Positions 24,982 through 35,873 of a stretch of 64,000 bases of DNA are shown in pieces; the stretch's first letter is position 1; each line of letters starts with the position of its first letter. The position numbers were made by a program, and so were the translations under genes. The stretch covers positions 124,001 to 188,000 of the forward strand of contig FTLJ01000512.1 in the NCBI GenBank assembly GCA_900155495.1, given 5' to 3'. Source of the DNA: Porogramme epimiltina (taxonomy: Eukaryota; Basidiomycota; Agaricomycetes; Polyporales; Polyporaceae). The notes beneath the pieces were generated by a model. The model was not told the DNA's origin. It ran no database searches and saw only the letters and a program-made list of their open reading frames with translations.

Positions 24982-25706
24982 ACTTGGGCATGGACAGAGG
25001 GCCCAAGGTAAGGCTGACGGTCAGATGAAGCAAGGGACGTTGGCGGGCAAACGGGCAGGTGCGTCGTGGGCGGGCGGAAGGTGAAGCGAATGCAATCATA
25101 GTCGTGTAATCCCTCGAAGCTACGAGCGCGCCGCAGTGATGCGTGTTCCCAAGCCCGACAGTTCCGCACTGGCTCCGCGTGGGCATCGGGATTGAACAAC
25201 TGAGCGCCGCGACGTCGCCTCGTCAACGCGGCGCTCAAAATGCCACTTGTCTGATCCCTCTGCGATCGCGCCTCATCACGTTGGCTGTGCGAGCCTTCCT
25301 TTCGTCCTTCCTTTCGTGTGGCACACAATGGGGGCCGGTCGCAGTGCACCTTTCCTGGGCAGGGGCCGTGGGTCCGCGTTGTCTACACAGTGTACAACTG
25401 GCGTACACTCCGTTCCTATCAGCGGCGACTCATCCTCGACAACTCGTATCTCGTGCTTCCGACTCTTGCCAGTCCTGACGACAATATCGGATTCTAACGC
25501 CCACTCATCAGCCCTCTCCCGGTGACTATTGTTTCAAATCTAGACGTCACAAGGCATTCCATACGGGCTAGCTTCCTGCGCTCCGAGTCCGACAGTTCTT
25601 TCGCCTTTCGCCGCTCTCTTTATAACGTCGTGGAAGGGTGAACGACCGCGCGTCCTTCAGGCTCTCCTACTCTACTTGCCCAAGTCTTCTTAGCCCACAC
25701 GACATC
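24982..25706. promoter_or_regulatory. Divergent promoter region of K2 and the gene at 25707
   Basis: A 725-base head-to-head spacer. TATAA sits at 25621-25625 on the plus strand, ~82 bases before the ATG at 25707. No coding relic is seen. Confidence 0.45.
25621..25625 (+). promoter_or_regulatory. TATA box upstream of the hypothetical gene at 25707
   Basis: TTTATAAC context, about 82 bases before the start codon. Followed by a pyrimidine-rich leader (25665-25700). Confidence 0.4.
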
Positions 25707-26875
25707 ATGCCTGGTAGTACTGATCAACCATCAATCGCTCCCACTGGTCGATCCAGCGTGGTGTCGACACCTCCTGGTGCTTCCGGTCCCCAGCAGCCAA
25801 CACCCACCGGCGCCTGCGAAGCAAGTTCCTCCACGACCCCCAGCGCGGACGACACTAGCCCCCCCACGACCTCCAGGAACTCAATTTTAAGCCGGCTGAA
25901 GGCCCGCCTTCTGGGCATTGCTAACACAGTTGCCTCGCATCAACAAGCTGTCGTTGAGCTGGCCTCCGACGCGTGCTCTGTCCTCGATGTAGGAGAAGGT
26001 GCCGCGACCGCTGTGAAAACATCCACTCCCTGGTTCTTCCGCGCCTTCTCTCCTGCCACCCCCGACTACCACCTCGCCAAAAGTTTGAAGTATTTGGAAG
26101 AGATTCAGAGATTGATCGATCAACACGGTGTGAACATGGTTCCAGAGAAAACTGCATGCAAACTGCTGAATAGACATGATAGGTTCGTCATTCACTGCTC
26201 CGGCCTCACCTACACCCGCTTCCTCACGTAGTACTCACATATGGGCAGATTGTTCGATAAAGTACACGAGATTCTTGAGTCTCCTGACAGGGAATTAAAG
26301 AAGTCTCGACGAATCAAAGGCGCAACGAAGAAGCTTTTGAGAGTTGTTCAGGTATGTAATAGGCCGCTCTCTCCCGCTATTCGTATCTCGAGGGAATGGA
26401 AATAATGATAAACTCTCCCGATTTTAGCATAAGTCGAACCAGTCTGAATCTGAAAGGATCAGACAAAAGCTTGAAGCTGCTGAGACCATGGGTACGTGAG
26501 CCGTTACGGAATCCGGAAGTCGTTGCGGTTCTGATGCCAACCCTCGCCAGATCGGAGGAGGCGGAGGCGACGTAGTGACGTGCGACGGACACCGGGGAAC
26601 CTCGGTAAGCCCAGACTGCTTAGATAGGATTCTACCATCCTTTAATGCAATATACAGAACCTATTAATGAAGCTCGGACAACTACGTCGCAGCTCAACTC
26701 CCAAGACACTCTACATACGGAAAGCGACGTATCAACAGATGACGAGGAAGGTCCGTTCCGGGATGTAAGTACAGAGCATATAACCTACCAATTGAAGATA
26801 CTTCGCTAATACGTGCGCATACCCCATCAGCAGGACTCTGTTAACCTTCCTGACAGCGACGCCGAGGTGCAATAG
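25707..26875 (+). CDS. Hypothetical protein with disordered N-terminus, helical core and poly-Arg stretch
   Basis: Reconstructed from six exons: 25707-26182, 26249-26351, 26428-26491, 26551-26604, 26658-26764 and 26831-26875. All junctions are in frame. The start gives MPGSTDQPSIAPTG. Residues 1-60 are Ser/Thr/Pro-rich. A predicted helical region follows (ILSRLKARLLGIANTVASHQ, then LKYLEEIQRLIDQHGVNMV and KLLNRHDRLFDKVHEILE). Exon 4 codes a run of seven arginines after Asp (DRRRRRRRSDVRR), a possible nuclear-localisation or nucleic-acid-binding tract. The tail is acidic and ends LPDSDAEVQ. No catalytic motif or membrane segment. I do not recognise the family. It lies directly upstream of a kinase relic and is divergent from K2. 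The concordant splicing argues for a functional gene. Confidence 0.65.
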
Positions 26876-26931
26876 TTTCATTTCAGTCTCCTGAGTCCAT
26901 GGTGGATGTACAACTCGCTATCATAAACAAC

Positions 26932-27250
26932 TTTTTGTGTGCTGCATTTCAGACGGCGCCATCGTTAGAATCGAACACATTAGGAAATTCCTTCACCCGG
27001 ATGTGATTCGCCAAACCCATCGCCTTTGACCCTCAAAATCATCGCGTGCCTGTCCAAGATGTGCTGAGTATTCCCCTCTAGTAGACTTGTACCTTCCATT
27101 CACTATATGACAAGCCGCGCTTTCGCGCCTTTGGCGAAGCGGCGGTCTCTTTTCATCAGCTGACTGTGATGACACTATATGTCGTACTCGCAGATTGTCT
27201 TTCTAGGGCCTACCATTTATTTACGAGCGTTGCCCATTAATTAGTGTGTC
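26932..27250 (+). pseudogene. Decayed kinase-like gene fragment (exons 2-3)
   Basis: Matches exon 2 of K3/K4 in patches: 'DGAIVRIEHIRK' versus DGAIVAIKRIRK, then an interrupted version of the NHC-PV block, then the bases for CGCxCCTTTGGCGAAGCGG (FGEAV in K3/K4). It then continues into a degraded exon 3 with 'CCCATTAATTAGTGT' aligned to the HR/intron junction of K4. Several stop codons (after THRL, after LPFTI) and frameshifts prevent translation, and the Lys of VAIK has become Glu. Exons 1, 4 and 5 are absent. This is a dead copy on the same strand as K3, about 600 bases upstream of it. Confidence 0.8.
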
Positions 27251-27839
27251 ATACCGAGTCTGGTTTGAACCTCCGCTTACTCTCCTACGCTGGCAGTATA
27301 AAGCTATCGAGAGAGAAGTTCAATTGTAGGTTCAATATGGGTGATACTAGATTCGCGGGCAGCAAAAGCAGGGAGAGTGTGGGTATGAGAAGCCAGAATG
27401 AGCAGACTGATAGAATATATAGATGCGGTATAAGTCGACATATATCAAATAACAGAGCACTGCGGCGATACATCATGTATGTATGTCATACCGGTGTTGC
27501 AATTGCATAGTCACAAAGTCCCGCTGGAGCATTTGAAGGAGGGTCTCCCTGTGGTCAAGGTGGTCCTTGAGTCACTCATATAGTTCTAGGCGGCGGCCGT
27601 GGGTGGACAGAAGAAGGGGAGAAGAATCGACGGTGGTGCTGGACGCCGTTCGAAGTTCGAGCTGCCATGGGTAGCGCCCGCGGCGGATCAGCGAAGATGT
27701 GAAGTTGACCTCGGTTTCGATGAGTTGAAGCGTTGACTAGTATCTGGGATTGCCGAGTGCTGATTTCCCACAATTGACCATTCAACGCAGTGACGAGCCC
27801 CTTCAATTGATCCCCCCTTCCACTCTTCCACCATATCTC
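27251..27839. other. Intergenic upstream of K3
   Basis: About 590 bases. The first half is A+T-rich relative to its neighbours and may contain further unrecognisable kinase debris. The second half is the K3 leader. No gene supported. Confidence 0.45.
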
Positions 27840-29193
27840 ATGTCTTCCCCAGCAGCACTGCCAGTGGAATCTCCCCCTCCGATCGACATAAGGTTGTCAG
27901 AGCAGCCACACGATCCTACCAAACTCTATAACTCTGAAGTTTTCTGGAGAGACCATCACAAATGGTTGGAAGAGCACGGCTACATGCTCCGTCCTCGACT
28001 CCGTCCTGGATGGATTCCTTCATGGTTGGAAAGCAAAAAGCACCCGTTTGAATGCGAAGATGGGAAGCCTCTTTTGGTATGTTTCGTAAACCTTTATGTC
28101 TGTCACTAGTCTTAACTATCAGGTATAAGTTACCCTGTATAGATGCACGTCGTATCTCTGACGGCGCTATCGTTGCAATAAAACGCATCAGGAAATCCGT
28201 CCACCCCTACGAAATCGAGCTCACCCAGATGTGGTCCGCCGAACCTCTCGCTTCTGACCCTCGGAATCATTGCGCGCCCGTGTACGACGTACTGCACTCG
28301 CCCCTAGACGAAGATATTGCTTTTGTCATCTTACCGTTTCTCAGCCTGTACGACGAGCCCCGTTTCCGCACCTTTGGCGAAGCGGTGGAGTGTTTTCGTC
28401 AAATGATTGAGGTGAGGTTTGACGCAATTTCATATTTCAACATGACTTACCATTTTATAGGGCTTGCAGTTTATTCATGAACATCATGTCGCTCATCGGT
28501 TTGTGCTCCCTGGTATTACCGGTATTGACTACTGACGCTCACATATTCTAGTGACATTTCATATTTAAACGTCATGATGGATCCTCTTCCGCTTGTATCT
28601 GAAATGTATCATCCCATTTTCCGTCGCAAGAGCTACGATTTCCGTCGCAAGGTGAAACATTATCCAAGGACATCGGCCCCGACAAAATATTATTACATCG
28701 ACTTTGGAATCTCACGCATATATCCGGCCGATTGCTCGTCTCCGCGAGAGGTCCCAATTTGGGGAGGGGACAAATCAGTCCCTGAATTCCAGGATTGCTC
28801 GAACACGCCCTGCGATCCATTTGCGACAGACATATACTACCTAGGCAACCTCATACGAGAATCTTATATTCAGGTGAGGCTACACTGCATTCCGTATTGC
28901 TACTAGCTTGTGTCGTCTAACCCATCCCTCTATAGAAAGGTGACGGGTGGGAGTTCCTGGAGCCACTGGTAGCAAACATGGTCCAGGACGACCCCTCGAA
29001 ACGCCCGACGATTAACGAGGTGGCTGCTCTCTATGAGAAGATCATTGCCTCTTTGAGCACATGGAAATTGCGCTCGCGTATCGTCCGCAGGAAAGACTGG
29101 GCTGTCATTGGTATCTACAGGGGCATACGCCACGTTTACCGAACAGTGTGGTATGTAGTGTCGCGTACGCCTGCCGTCCCTACCCTACAATAA
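27840..29193 (+). CDS. Kinase-like protein K3
   Basis: The ATG at 27840 gives MSSPAALPVESPPP. Exon 1 ends at 28076. Exon 2 begins at 28130, after the acceptor GTATAAG, because only that acceptor restores the frame LPCIDARRISDG. The N-terminal module is VFWRDHHKWLEEHGYMLRPR plus LRPGWIPSW. Kinase-like motifs: Lys in GAIVAIKRIRK, DPRNHCAPVYDVL, HR-DISYLNVMMD split by the family intron, YIDFGISRIYP, GGDKSVPEF, DIYYLGNLIR, and DPSKRPTINEV. It ends RTPAVPTLQ at 29193. It is the closest relative of K4, and the two share several motifs exactly (for example SWxLRSRI, FGISRIYPADCSSPRE). All catalytic residues typical of this family are present. Role unknown. Confidence 0.82.
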
Positions 29194-30198
29194 TCATAGC
29201 TACCCCTTTAAACTTCACATACTGTCCACGACGCGACTTCTATCCCCCTTTCCCGGTATACTTCCTTCCTTGCCCCGTGTAATACGGTATATGCTAGTGT
29301 TGTCATCATGAATATAACGCGCTGAGGGTTCCTATCGACCAGCTGCACTCCGTTCTCATGACATGGATACAATTGCCTCAGTTTTCGCGAATCTCCAAAC
29401 GTCCCACGGAACTCTCCAACATTTTGCAACACGCGGACATTCCCCGCGCCCATCAAGGTCTGACATCGGGTCTCCTCCCTCGGTCACTAGCGAGAAACGC
29501 GTCGCAACATTACTGTATTCTTCAAGCTTCGAGAATCAGCGGCGGGGTAGGCCCCAAGGCCCGCAGCTATTGTCCAGGAGGAAGCCTGGCTTCTAGCCTT
29601 CGAACTTCGGGCGGCATGACCGCCGTGGGCCTGACCGGAACTTGGTCTGAATGATCGCGCAGCCTTTGTGGGTCCATCATAGTCGCGGGCCTGGCGGCAA
29701 GGGCATATCGTTGTTCTTCTGGTCGCCGTCCGGAGCTGACCTTGCCGCTCTTATCGCGCTCCTTGTTATCAGCACCCGTTGTCGTCGGGTCTGGCTTTAT
29801 GTTATGCAGTGTTGCAGATGCAAATTCCGGCGGACCGGGGGCTACTGTTACGCATCGACACATACACGTCACCTAAAGTGGGCCCTCCATCAGTAGTGTT
29901 TGCGACCTATGTGCAGGCTGTATTTGATGACCCTCTTTGTGGCACTGTAGTTTTAGACCATCATGAACTACATGATGTCGATCCGCCGTTGCCAACGTAG
30001 AGGATGCAGTGATTCTGACAGAGCGCCGCTACTGAGTGCCGTATTCCAGAGTATTCGGGAGAGCTTGGAGGATTGCTCCACCCGAATATAGTTCCTCATG
30101 AGTAGGTCAGAGAGTTGGAGAAGGCGGCCGCACTGGTCGGTGTTCATACGGCCAAACTCGGCAGCTTTATTCCCACGCCCGCCCGGAGGCTCCAATCG
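29194..30198. other. Intergenic downstream of K3, partly duplicated behind K4
   Basis: 1.0 kb without a supported gene. Part of it (about 29595-29780) resembles the flank of K4 at about 35310-35480. The best stretch is 29650-29675 against 35364-35389, with one mismatch in 26 bases. No protein is supported in either copy. Confidence 0.6.
29595..29780. repeat. K3 3'-flank copy of a duplicated segment
   Basis: Paralogous to 35310-35480. The clearest part reads TGATCGCGCAG(C/G)CTTTGTGGG. Similarity continues patchily on both sides (CTTCTAGC...TTCGGGCGG before it, CTCTxATCGC after it). Confidence 0.6.
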
Positions 30199-31365
30199 AT
30201 GACGATGAAGCTTGTTTACTCCGTCTTCAAGTTGAATGATGACCTAGCGATGTCCGCAGCCAAAATCATCTACGGTACAGCGTGGTGCGTTTTGGTGCAC
30301 ATGTGCTCATTCATTCCAATCATAATTCTGGATACCAGGAAGAAGGAGCGTACGACGGCCCTCGTAATAAGCGCTGTTCTGCATGGCTTCCAGGCAATCG
30401 ATACGGGTATGTTGAATGCTACAGACACTCTTCGCCACATTTGCCACATCCCTTCTGTGTAGCATGCCAGCCGAAACATTATCGGTGTGTATTGCTCAGA
30501 ATGAGGGTTTGGTCACACGCCTGACCTGTCGGTAGAGAGGATCTTGTTGGTGCCGCGTTACAAACCTTGTATGATCAGCACGGAATAAAGCGCGAAGACC
30601 TGTTCGTGCAAACAAAGTATGTTACGTATCCGAGGGCTATGTTGCTCTCACTGATCGCTCACCCGTATCTAGGTACACTCCAATTGACGGACAGGATTTG
30701 GCCCAACCGCTCCCGTACGATCCCAAGGCAGATATCGCCGTCCAAGTCGAGGCGTCCGTGCAGACGTCGCTCAAGCAGTTACGCACGACGTACATCGACA
30801 GTGTGCTACTACACTCACCCTTGAGGACGCTCTCCCAGACGCTCAGCGCATGGCGCGTGCTCATCATGCTCCGTGCGTCTGGTGTCGTCCGAGCGATCGG
30901 TATCAGCAACGCGTACGACATCGCGGTGCTCGAAGCCCTTGAGCGTGATGGTGGTGCTCGCCCGGACATCGTTCAGAATCGTTGGTACGAGGGGAATAAA
31001 TGAGACAAGGACGTGTGGGCGTACTGCGTTGAGCGTGAAATCCAGTATCAGTGAGTTCGTAGCTGGGCATTCGCGCTGTGCATGAGCATGTCTTCTTACG
31101 TGTTCGGCGGCTTCTACACAGGTCATTCTGGACACTCTCGGGTGCGCCTAACCTTTTGGCGGACAAGAACATCCGTGCGATCGCCCACACGAAGGGATGC
31201 ACGCCATCGCAGGCACTGTTCAAGGTTGCCCAGGAAAACGGAGTCACCCCCCTATCTGGCACCACGAAAGAATCGCATATGGACGACGCCGTTGCTACCG
31301 AGAAACTCGACTTCGGAGATGTGCGATCTGCCGTGGACGGTGTACTCAAGATCATCCGCGCCTAG
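30199..31365 (+). pseudogene. Aldo-keto reductase gene with an in-frame TGA
   Basis: NADPH-dependent carbonyl reductase family. The ATG at 30199 gives MTMKLVYSVFKLNDDL. Exons join through well-formed introns into AKR motifs: 'FQAIDTACQPKHYREDLVGA' (with the D-T-A...Y active-site layout), GIKREDLFVQTK, 'YIDSVLLHSP' (active-site His), VRAIGISNAYDI, and 'YQSFWTLSGAPNLL' near the cofactor pocket. It ends VDGVLKIIRA at 31365. After VQNRWYEGNK the frame meets TGA at 31001-31003, then continues perfectly with DKDVWAYCVEREIQY. The family usually has a Trp or similar residue here, so TGG to TGA is a likely single change. All else is intact, pointing to a very recent inactivation, an allele, or a sequence error. 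Without that stop I would call it functional. Confidence 0.8.
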
Positions 31366-31917
31366 CCCACCACCACGACCTCGTCTCGAGCGGTGGCACT
31401 ATACAATGTGTATAATGGAGGTTCGAAAATTCTTAATTTATACGCATTTTGCAGCTTACTAGCTGTTCGGAGAAAGTTCTATTTCGTTACCTCATTCCTA
31501 CAAAGAACTAACGCAAGCGCGTCGCTGTGTGTACCTCACACTCCTACTAGCAACATATAGATTAGCATTTGTGGAAGGTGAGGGAGATAGGAGCCGAATC
31601 CAATGTAGAGAGGTCTCGATGTAGCAGTGCACGTGCTCCTATATCGGTTAGCGTAATGGAACTGAAGTAGGGCTATAAAACGGAATGTCGACGAAGTTCC
31701 AGGGTTCGTCGGAAGATTCGAAGTCTGTCCAGGTTCCTCAAGTGTCATGTTGTTTGTTGTGCGGAAATTGTATTGACTAGTAACGTCAAATGTGTCGATA
31801 CAAATGGTCGATACAAGGGGTATGATGGCTAACTAAAACATGATCTTAATCTTAAAGAGAGTAAGAGGCGTGCAACGCCTCTAGTGGGTATAGTGACAGC
31901 GATAGCATATGCTCTTC
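31366..31917. other. Convergent intergenic spacer
   Basis: About 550 bases between the reductase 3' end and the 3' end of the minus-strand hypothetical gene. A+T-rich patches; no gene or repeat recognised. Confidence 0.5.
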
Positions 31918-32897
31918 TTAGGCATCAGCTTTAGTCCCAACCTGATGCATCAACCACTGTAGCGTTCAAATATCAACGCGACCTCCCAAGACACGTCAGC
32001 GAGTGTGGCAGAGACGCACCAGCTTCTATGCTTGCCCTGTCAAGCCCATCGTCTTCATCCGCGGAGGTGACATAGATTATAGGTCCGTTGTTATTAGCCT
32101 CGAATACCGGAGCGAACCTCATCGGTGATGATGATGCACTAGGGAGGAACATTGCAGGTGCAAACTGGGGAGTATTATCTGATGCCGGGCTATGAAAACG
32201 GCAGGAAGATCCTTCGAAAAAAGAGCTTACTGTCCCAGTTGACCGTGAATGTGTTCTGCCCAGTGTGTAACACACCATGATTGGGTGTGTATGCGAAGAA
32301 GGCTAAAGGAGTAGCGTCATCGAATGCTATCGCAGAGAAACATTAAGGCGACGTAAATATTATAGTTCTGTTCGGCGAAGAGAGTGCTCACCGCGATTCT
32401 CGACCATAGCATTCAGAAAGCCTTCTGGGCCATACTTCCTAATAGCGCCCTCGGTTATACCCTACGATCAGCGTCAGGGGATTTCAGTGGCAGTATGAAA
32501 GTTATGTCATACACATACCTTGGTGAGAACAAGCAACGAGTTGGCCGATTTATAGTATCGATACACCAACTTGCCGTAGACCAAGCCGGACTTTCGCCAG
32601 CCCGACTTGGATAGTTCCTCTCGGGCAGTATCCACGCTACCGTTAAGGACCGACATCAGCATGAGTTCAGACGAATTGAATCGAAGATAGAAAGAATGCC
32701 TACACGTAGCGCTCTCTTGCAATCAGGTGGTAGTCTTCTAGTGGGAGAAGCGCGGAATGTTGAAATATGAGCTTTGTGACCTTCCTTTCAGCTTCCTTGC
32801 CCCTTTCTACCCACGCCTTGGGGCGCATACCGAGGACTATCTTAGTGATAGGCTCGACGGCGCCAGCAATCGCTCCAACAGTGATCGGGTCAGTCAT
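31918..32897 (-). CDS. Hypothetical protein
   Basis: Gene model pieced together on the minus strand. The ATG at 32895-32897 gives MTDPITVGAIAGAVEPITKI, with a weakly hydrophobic segment at residues ~6-22. Next is a charged helical stretch ending LPLEDYHLIARERY. Later exons code VDTAREELSKSGWRKSG, then 'ITEGAIRKYGPEGFLNAMVE', then a Phe/Tyr-rich part with FFAYTPNHGVLHTGQNTF, then SPMRFAPVFEANNNGP, and probably WLMHQVGTKADA before TAA at 31918-31920. The junction near 32235 does not phase cleanly by eye, so the model is provisional or the gene may be damaged. No known domain. The segment KLIxQH...LP...L is faintly like the helical core of the protein at 25707. Confidence in a gene is moderate; function unknown. 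Confidence 0.5.
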
Positions 32898-33538
32898 GTC
32901 TTCGAGAACGCGCGAGGTGGAATATGCAAAATGAAACTGTCAAGTGGCAAAGAGTGAGCAAGCACCTAGGAATGTTAAAAGGAATAGATCGCACGCGGGT
33001 AGGGTAACGGAGCAACTAGCGTGCAGTAGTGGGGATCAGGAGGTAGCAGGCGCGTATATTATATACAGGACGAGCCATTCCCAGAAGAGATTGAGTGCAT
33101 GTACTACGGCCAGACACGCAACACCGGTGGTCCAAGGACAAGGCTTCGCGTCGCCGTCGAAGGGGTCGAAGGGACCTACAGGATGGGGAGCCACGCTAAC
33201 GGTCATGAGATCATGTCAGAACGTCCGCTTCCCAAGGGCAAAGACAAGAGCAATATTATGCGTGTGGTTGACGGCGGTGACTGTGGGTCCCTAGAAGAAC
33301 AAGAGAACAAAAGACGATGCAGTCGAGACTCGGCTTCAGTGTGCAACTGATATCAGTTGATCATGGCGGATCGGCAAACTCTCGCTTGATCCCATTTGGA
33401 TGTTATGATTATGATCGGGAATTTCCGAATTCTCACGCGTACCATGTTCGCATTTCTCATATGCACCCGCCTGTTCCCTGTTCTGAAGATGATCGACCAA
33501 GCAAGAACTCTTCGTTGTGCTCTCGCGTTCTCCTCCCC
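32898..33538. promoter_or_regulatory. Divergent spacer between the hypothetical gene and K4
   Basis: 640 bases between two divergent starts. An ATG at 33317 is in frame with K4 and would add 74 residues, but this extension has no counterpart in K3. I therefore place the K4 start at 33539. Confidence 0.45.
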
Positions 33539-34911
33539 ATGTCCCTACCCTTGCCCCCCGTGTCTTCCCCTCATATATTCGGATCCGTCCTTCTAACTCA
33601 CGATGAACTGAACAAGCCTTTCGACCCCGCCACCCTCGAAATCCCAGAAATATTTTGGAGGGACCATCAGAAGTGGCTGGAGGAGCGTGGCTACATGCTC
33701 CGCCCTCGACTCAGACCAGGATGGACTCCCTCGTGGGTTGGAACGAAGAAACGTTGGTACGAGAGCGAGGACGGAGAACCCTTTCTGGTATGCTTTACTC
33801 AAGCCTCTCTCACCTATGACTAGTTCTAATATGCCTTCAAGCGCCCTTTTGTAGATGCCCGCCGCATCTCAGACGGTGCTATTGTTGCGATAAAGCGCCT
33901 TAGGAAATCCATCCACCCCTACGAGATCGAGCTCACTAAAATGTGGTCCGCGGAACCCCTCGCTTCTGACCCTCGGAATCATTGCGTGGCCGTGCACGAC
34001 GTACTGCAGTCGCCCCTAGATGAAGATATAGCCTTCATCGTCCTACCGTTCCTTCGCCTCTATGATAAACCCCGTTTCCGCACTTTTGGCGAAGCGGTGG
34101 ATTGTTTTCGTCAGCTGATTGAGGTGATGTCTTCTCGCCTTGACCATATGCACCTCGATTTCGCTAACTGTTTCCCCAGGGCTTACAATTCATGCATGAA
34201 CATCACGTCGCCCATCGGTTAGTGTCTTTCGGTGTAAGGGCCGGTAACCCCTACTCATACTTCCATTTGCAGAGACATCACCCATCTGAACCTTATGATG
34301 GACCCTCTTCCTCTCGTGTCGGAAATGCACCACCCCATCATTCATAGCAGGAGCTACGACTTTCGTCGTAAGGTGAAACATTACCCTAGGACGTCGGCCC
34401 CAACAAAATACTTTTACATCGATTTTGGAATCTCGCGCATTTATCCTGCTGATTGTTCGTCTCCTCGTGAAATCCCGATATGGGGAGGTGACAAATCGGT
34501 CCCTGAGTTTCAAGACCGTTCGAATACGCCCTGCGACCCATTCGCAACCGACGTATACTATCTGGGGAACCTTATTCGGACACGTTTTATTCAGGTAAAA
34601 CGCTATTCAGTATTGCCGCCAGCTTATCGCTGATATCCTAACCGCAGAAGGGTGACGGATGGAAGTTCCTGGAGCCATTGGTGGCCGATATGGTACAGGA
34701 AGATCCCTCGAAACGTCCGACAATCCACGAGGTGGCTGCTCGTTATGAGAAGATCTGCGCTTCTCTGAGCACATGGAAACTACGTTCACGCATCATCCGT
34801 AGGAAAGACTGGGAGGTTATTGGGGTTTACCGAGCTATACGTCACGCCTATCGAACGGTATGGTATGTATTATCGTGCACGCCTGCCGTTCCTACCCTCC
34901 GAGCTCCCTAG
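33539..34911 (+). CDS. Kinase-like protein K4, close paralogue of K3
   Basis: The start at 33539 (MSLPLPPVSSPHIFG) mirrors the K3 start. The N-terminal module is IFWRDHQKWLEERGYMLRPR with LRPGWTPSW. Exon 2 begins at 33842, after the acceptor TTCAAG, giving RPFVDARRISDG in frame. Motifs: GAIVAIKRLRK (Lys), DPRNHCVAVHDVL, HR-DITHLNLMMD with the family intron in the Arg codon, YIDFGISRIYP, GGDKSVPEF, DVYYLGNLIR, and DPSKRPTIHEV. It ends CTPAVPTLRAP at 34911. Gene structure and sequence are nearly collinear with K3 6 kb upstream, and part of the 3' flank is shared, so one arose from the other by duplication. No lesions seen. Confidence 0.82.
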
Positions 34912-35309
34912 TTACCCCTCCCCTCCCAATAACTTGTACATACCTCGCCTGCAACAAGATTTCTCATGTGTATCTCTCCTGATGTGCTTCGTGTTGCCAA
35001 ATTCTTCCTGGCCACCAGCGCCTTGTAACGAGATGTCCACTATTAACCAACCCCTTGAAGACATCTGCGCTTAGAATGTTAAACGACAAGCGTACTATAC
35101 ATCCTTAGATTCCCGGCAGCCTTCCTACGTACCCTCACAAAGGTATGATCGTCCCTCGACCGTTTGTTAGACAATGAGTCACACGAGCTCACATGAGCCC
35201 TGTAATCTGCATGTACCTCATACATCTCCGACCGCCGATTTCCTTCCAGAGATGACAGCTCTGGAGCCAATAACCTCCGATCACACGCGCTACCAGCTTC
35301 ATCCTTCTA

Positions 35310-35480
35310 GCAGCTCGGAGTTCGGGCGGTGCGACAGACATTTTCTGACTAGGGCGATTCCTCAATGATCGCGCAGGCTTTGTGGGTCCGCCGTGGCCGT
35401 CGATGGGTAGTGCCGTTGTTCCTTGATCAAGGGAATATCTTGTTTCACCGCTCTCATCGCACTCTTTGTAACCAAGGCCT
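35310..35480. repeat. K4 3'-flank copy of the duplicated segment
   Basis: Paralogue of 29595-29780. The best match is at 35364-35389. Confidence 0.6.
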
Positions 35481-35873
35481 CATGTGGCCAGTGTTGAGTT
35501 CGTTCTTGACAACATCCAGACAACAGTGTCCGACGCTGCTTGTTCTGCTGGTGGATAATGTGACTGAGCACAGTAGTACCGGTAATCCCTACCTACGCTG
35601 CGCCTCCCATATATGGCTTCCAGCATACACGTAGTTTGCGTTTGGGGATATTAGTTTATAACTGTTTAACTGTCTTCGTCACGACGTTCATTATGCGTCC
35701 GTTCATGGGAACATAATCGATAAATGTCGAGAGTGGTACCCGGGTGGCACAGACTCGTCCGAGGGGCGCCGCGGATATGGGAGGTTGGAACGGAGTTTTA
35801 TATATCGAACAAGACAGAGCCGTACACGCACATGCTACAGTTTTGCAGAGTGGTCGAACGCGACAGAGTATGT

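Noticed and set aside
31001..31003. Selenocysteine as an explanation for the reductase TGA
   Set aside because: Known fungi of this group lack the selenocysteine system, and family members have an ordinary residue at this place.
33317..33538. Earlier in-frame ATG for K4
   Set aside because: The 74 added residues have no counterpart in K3 or other members. The start at 33539 parallels K3.
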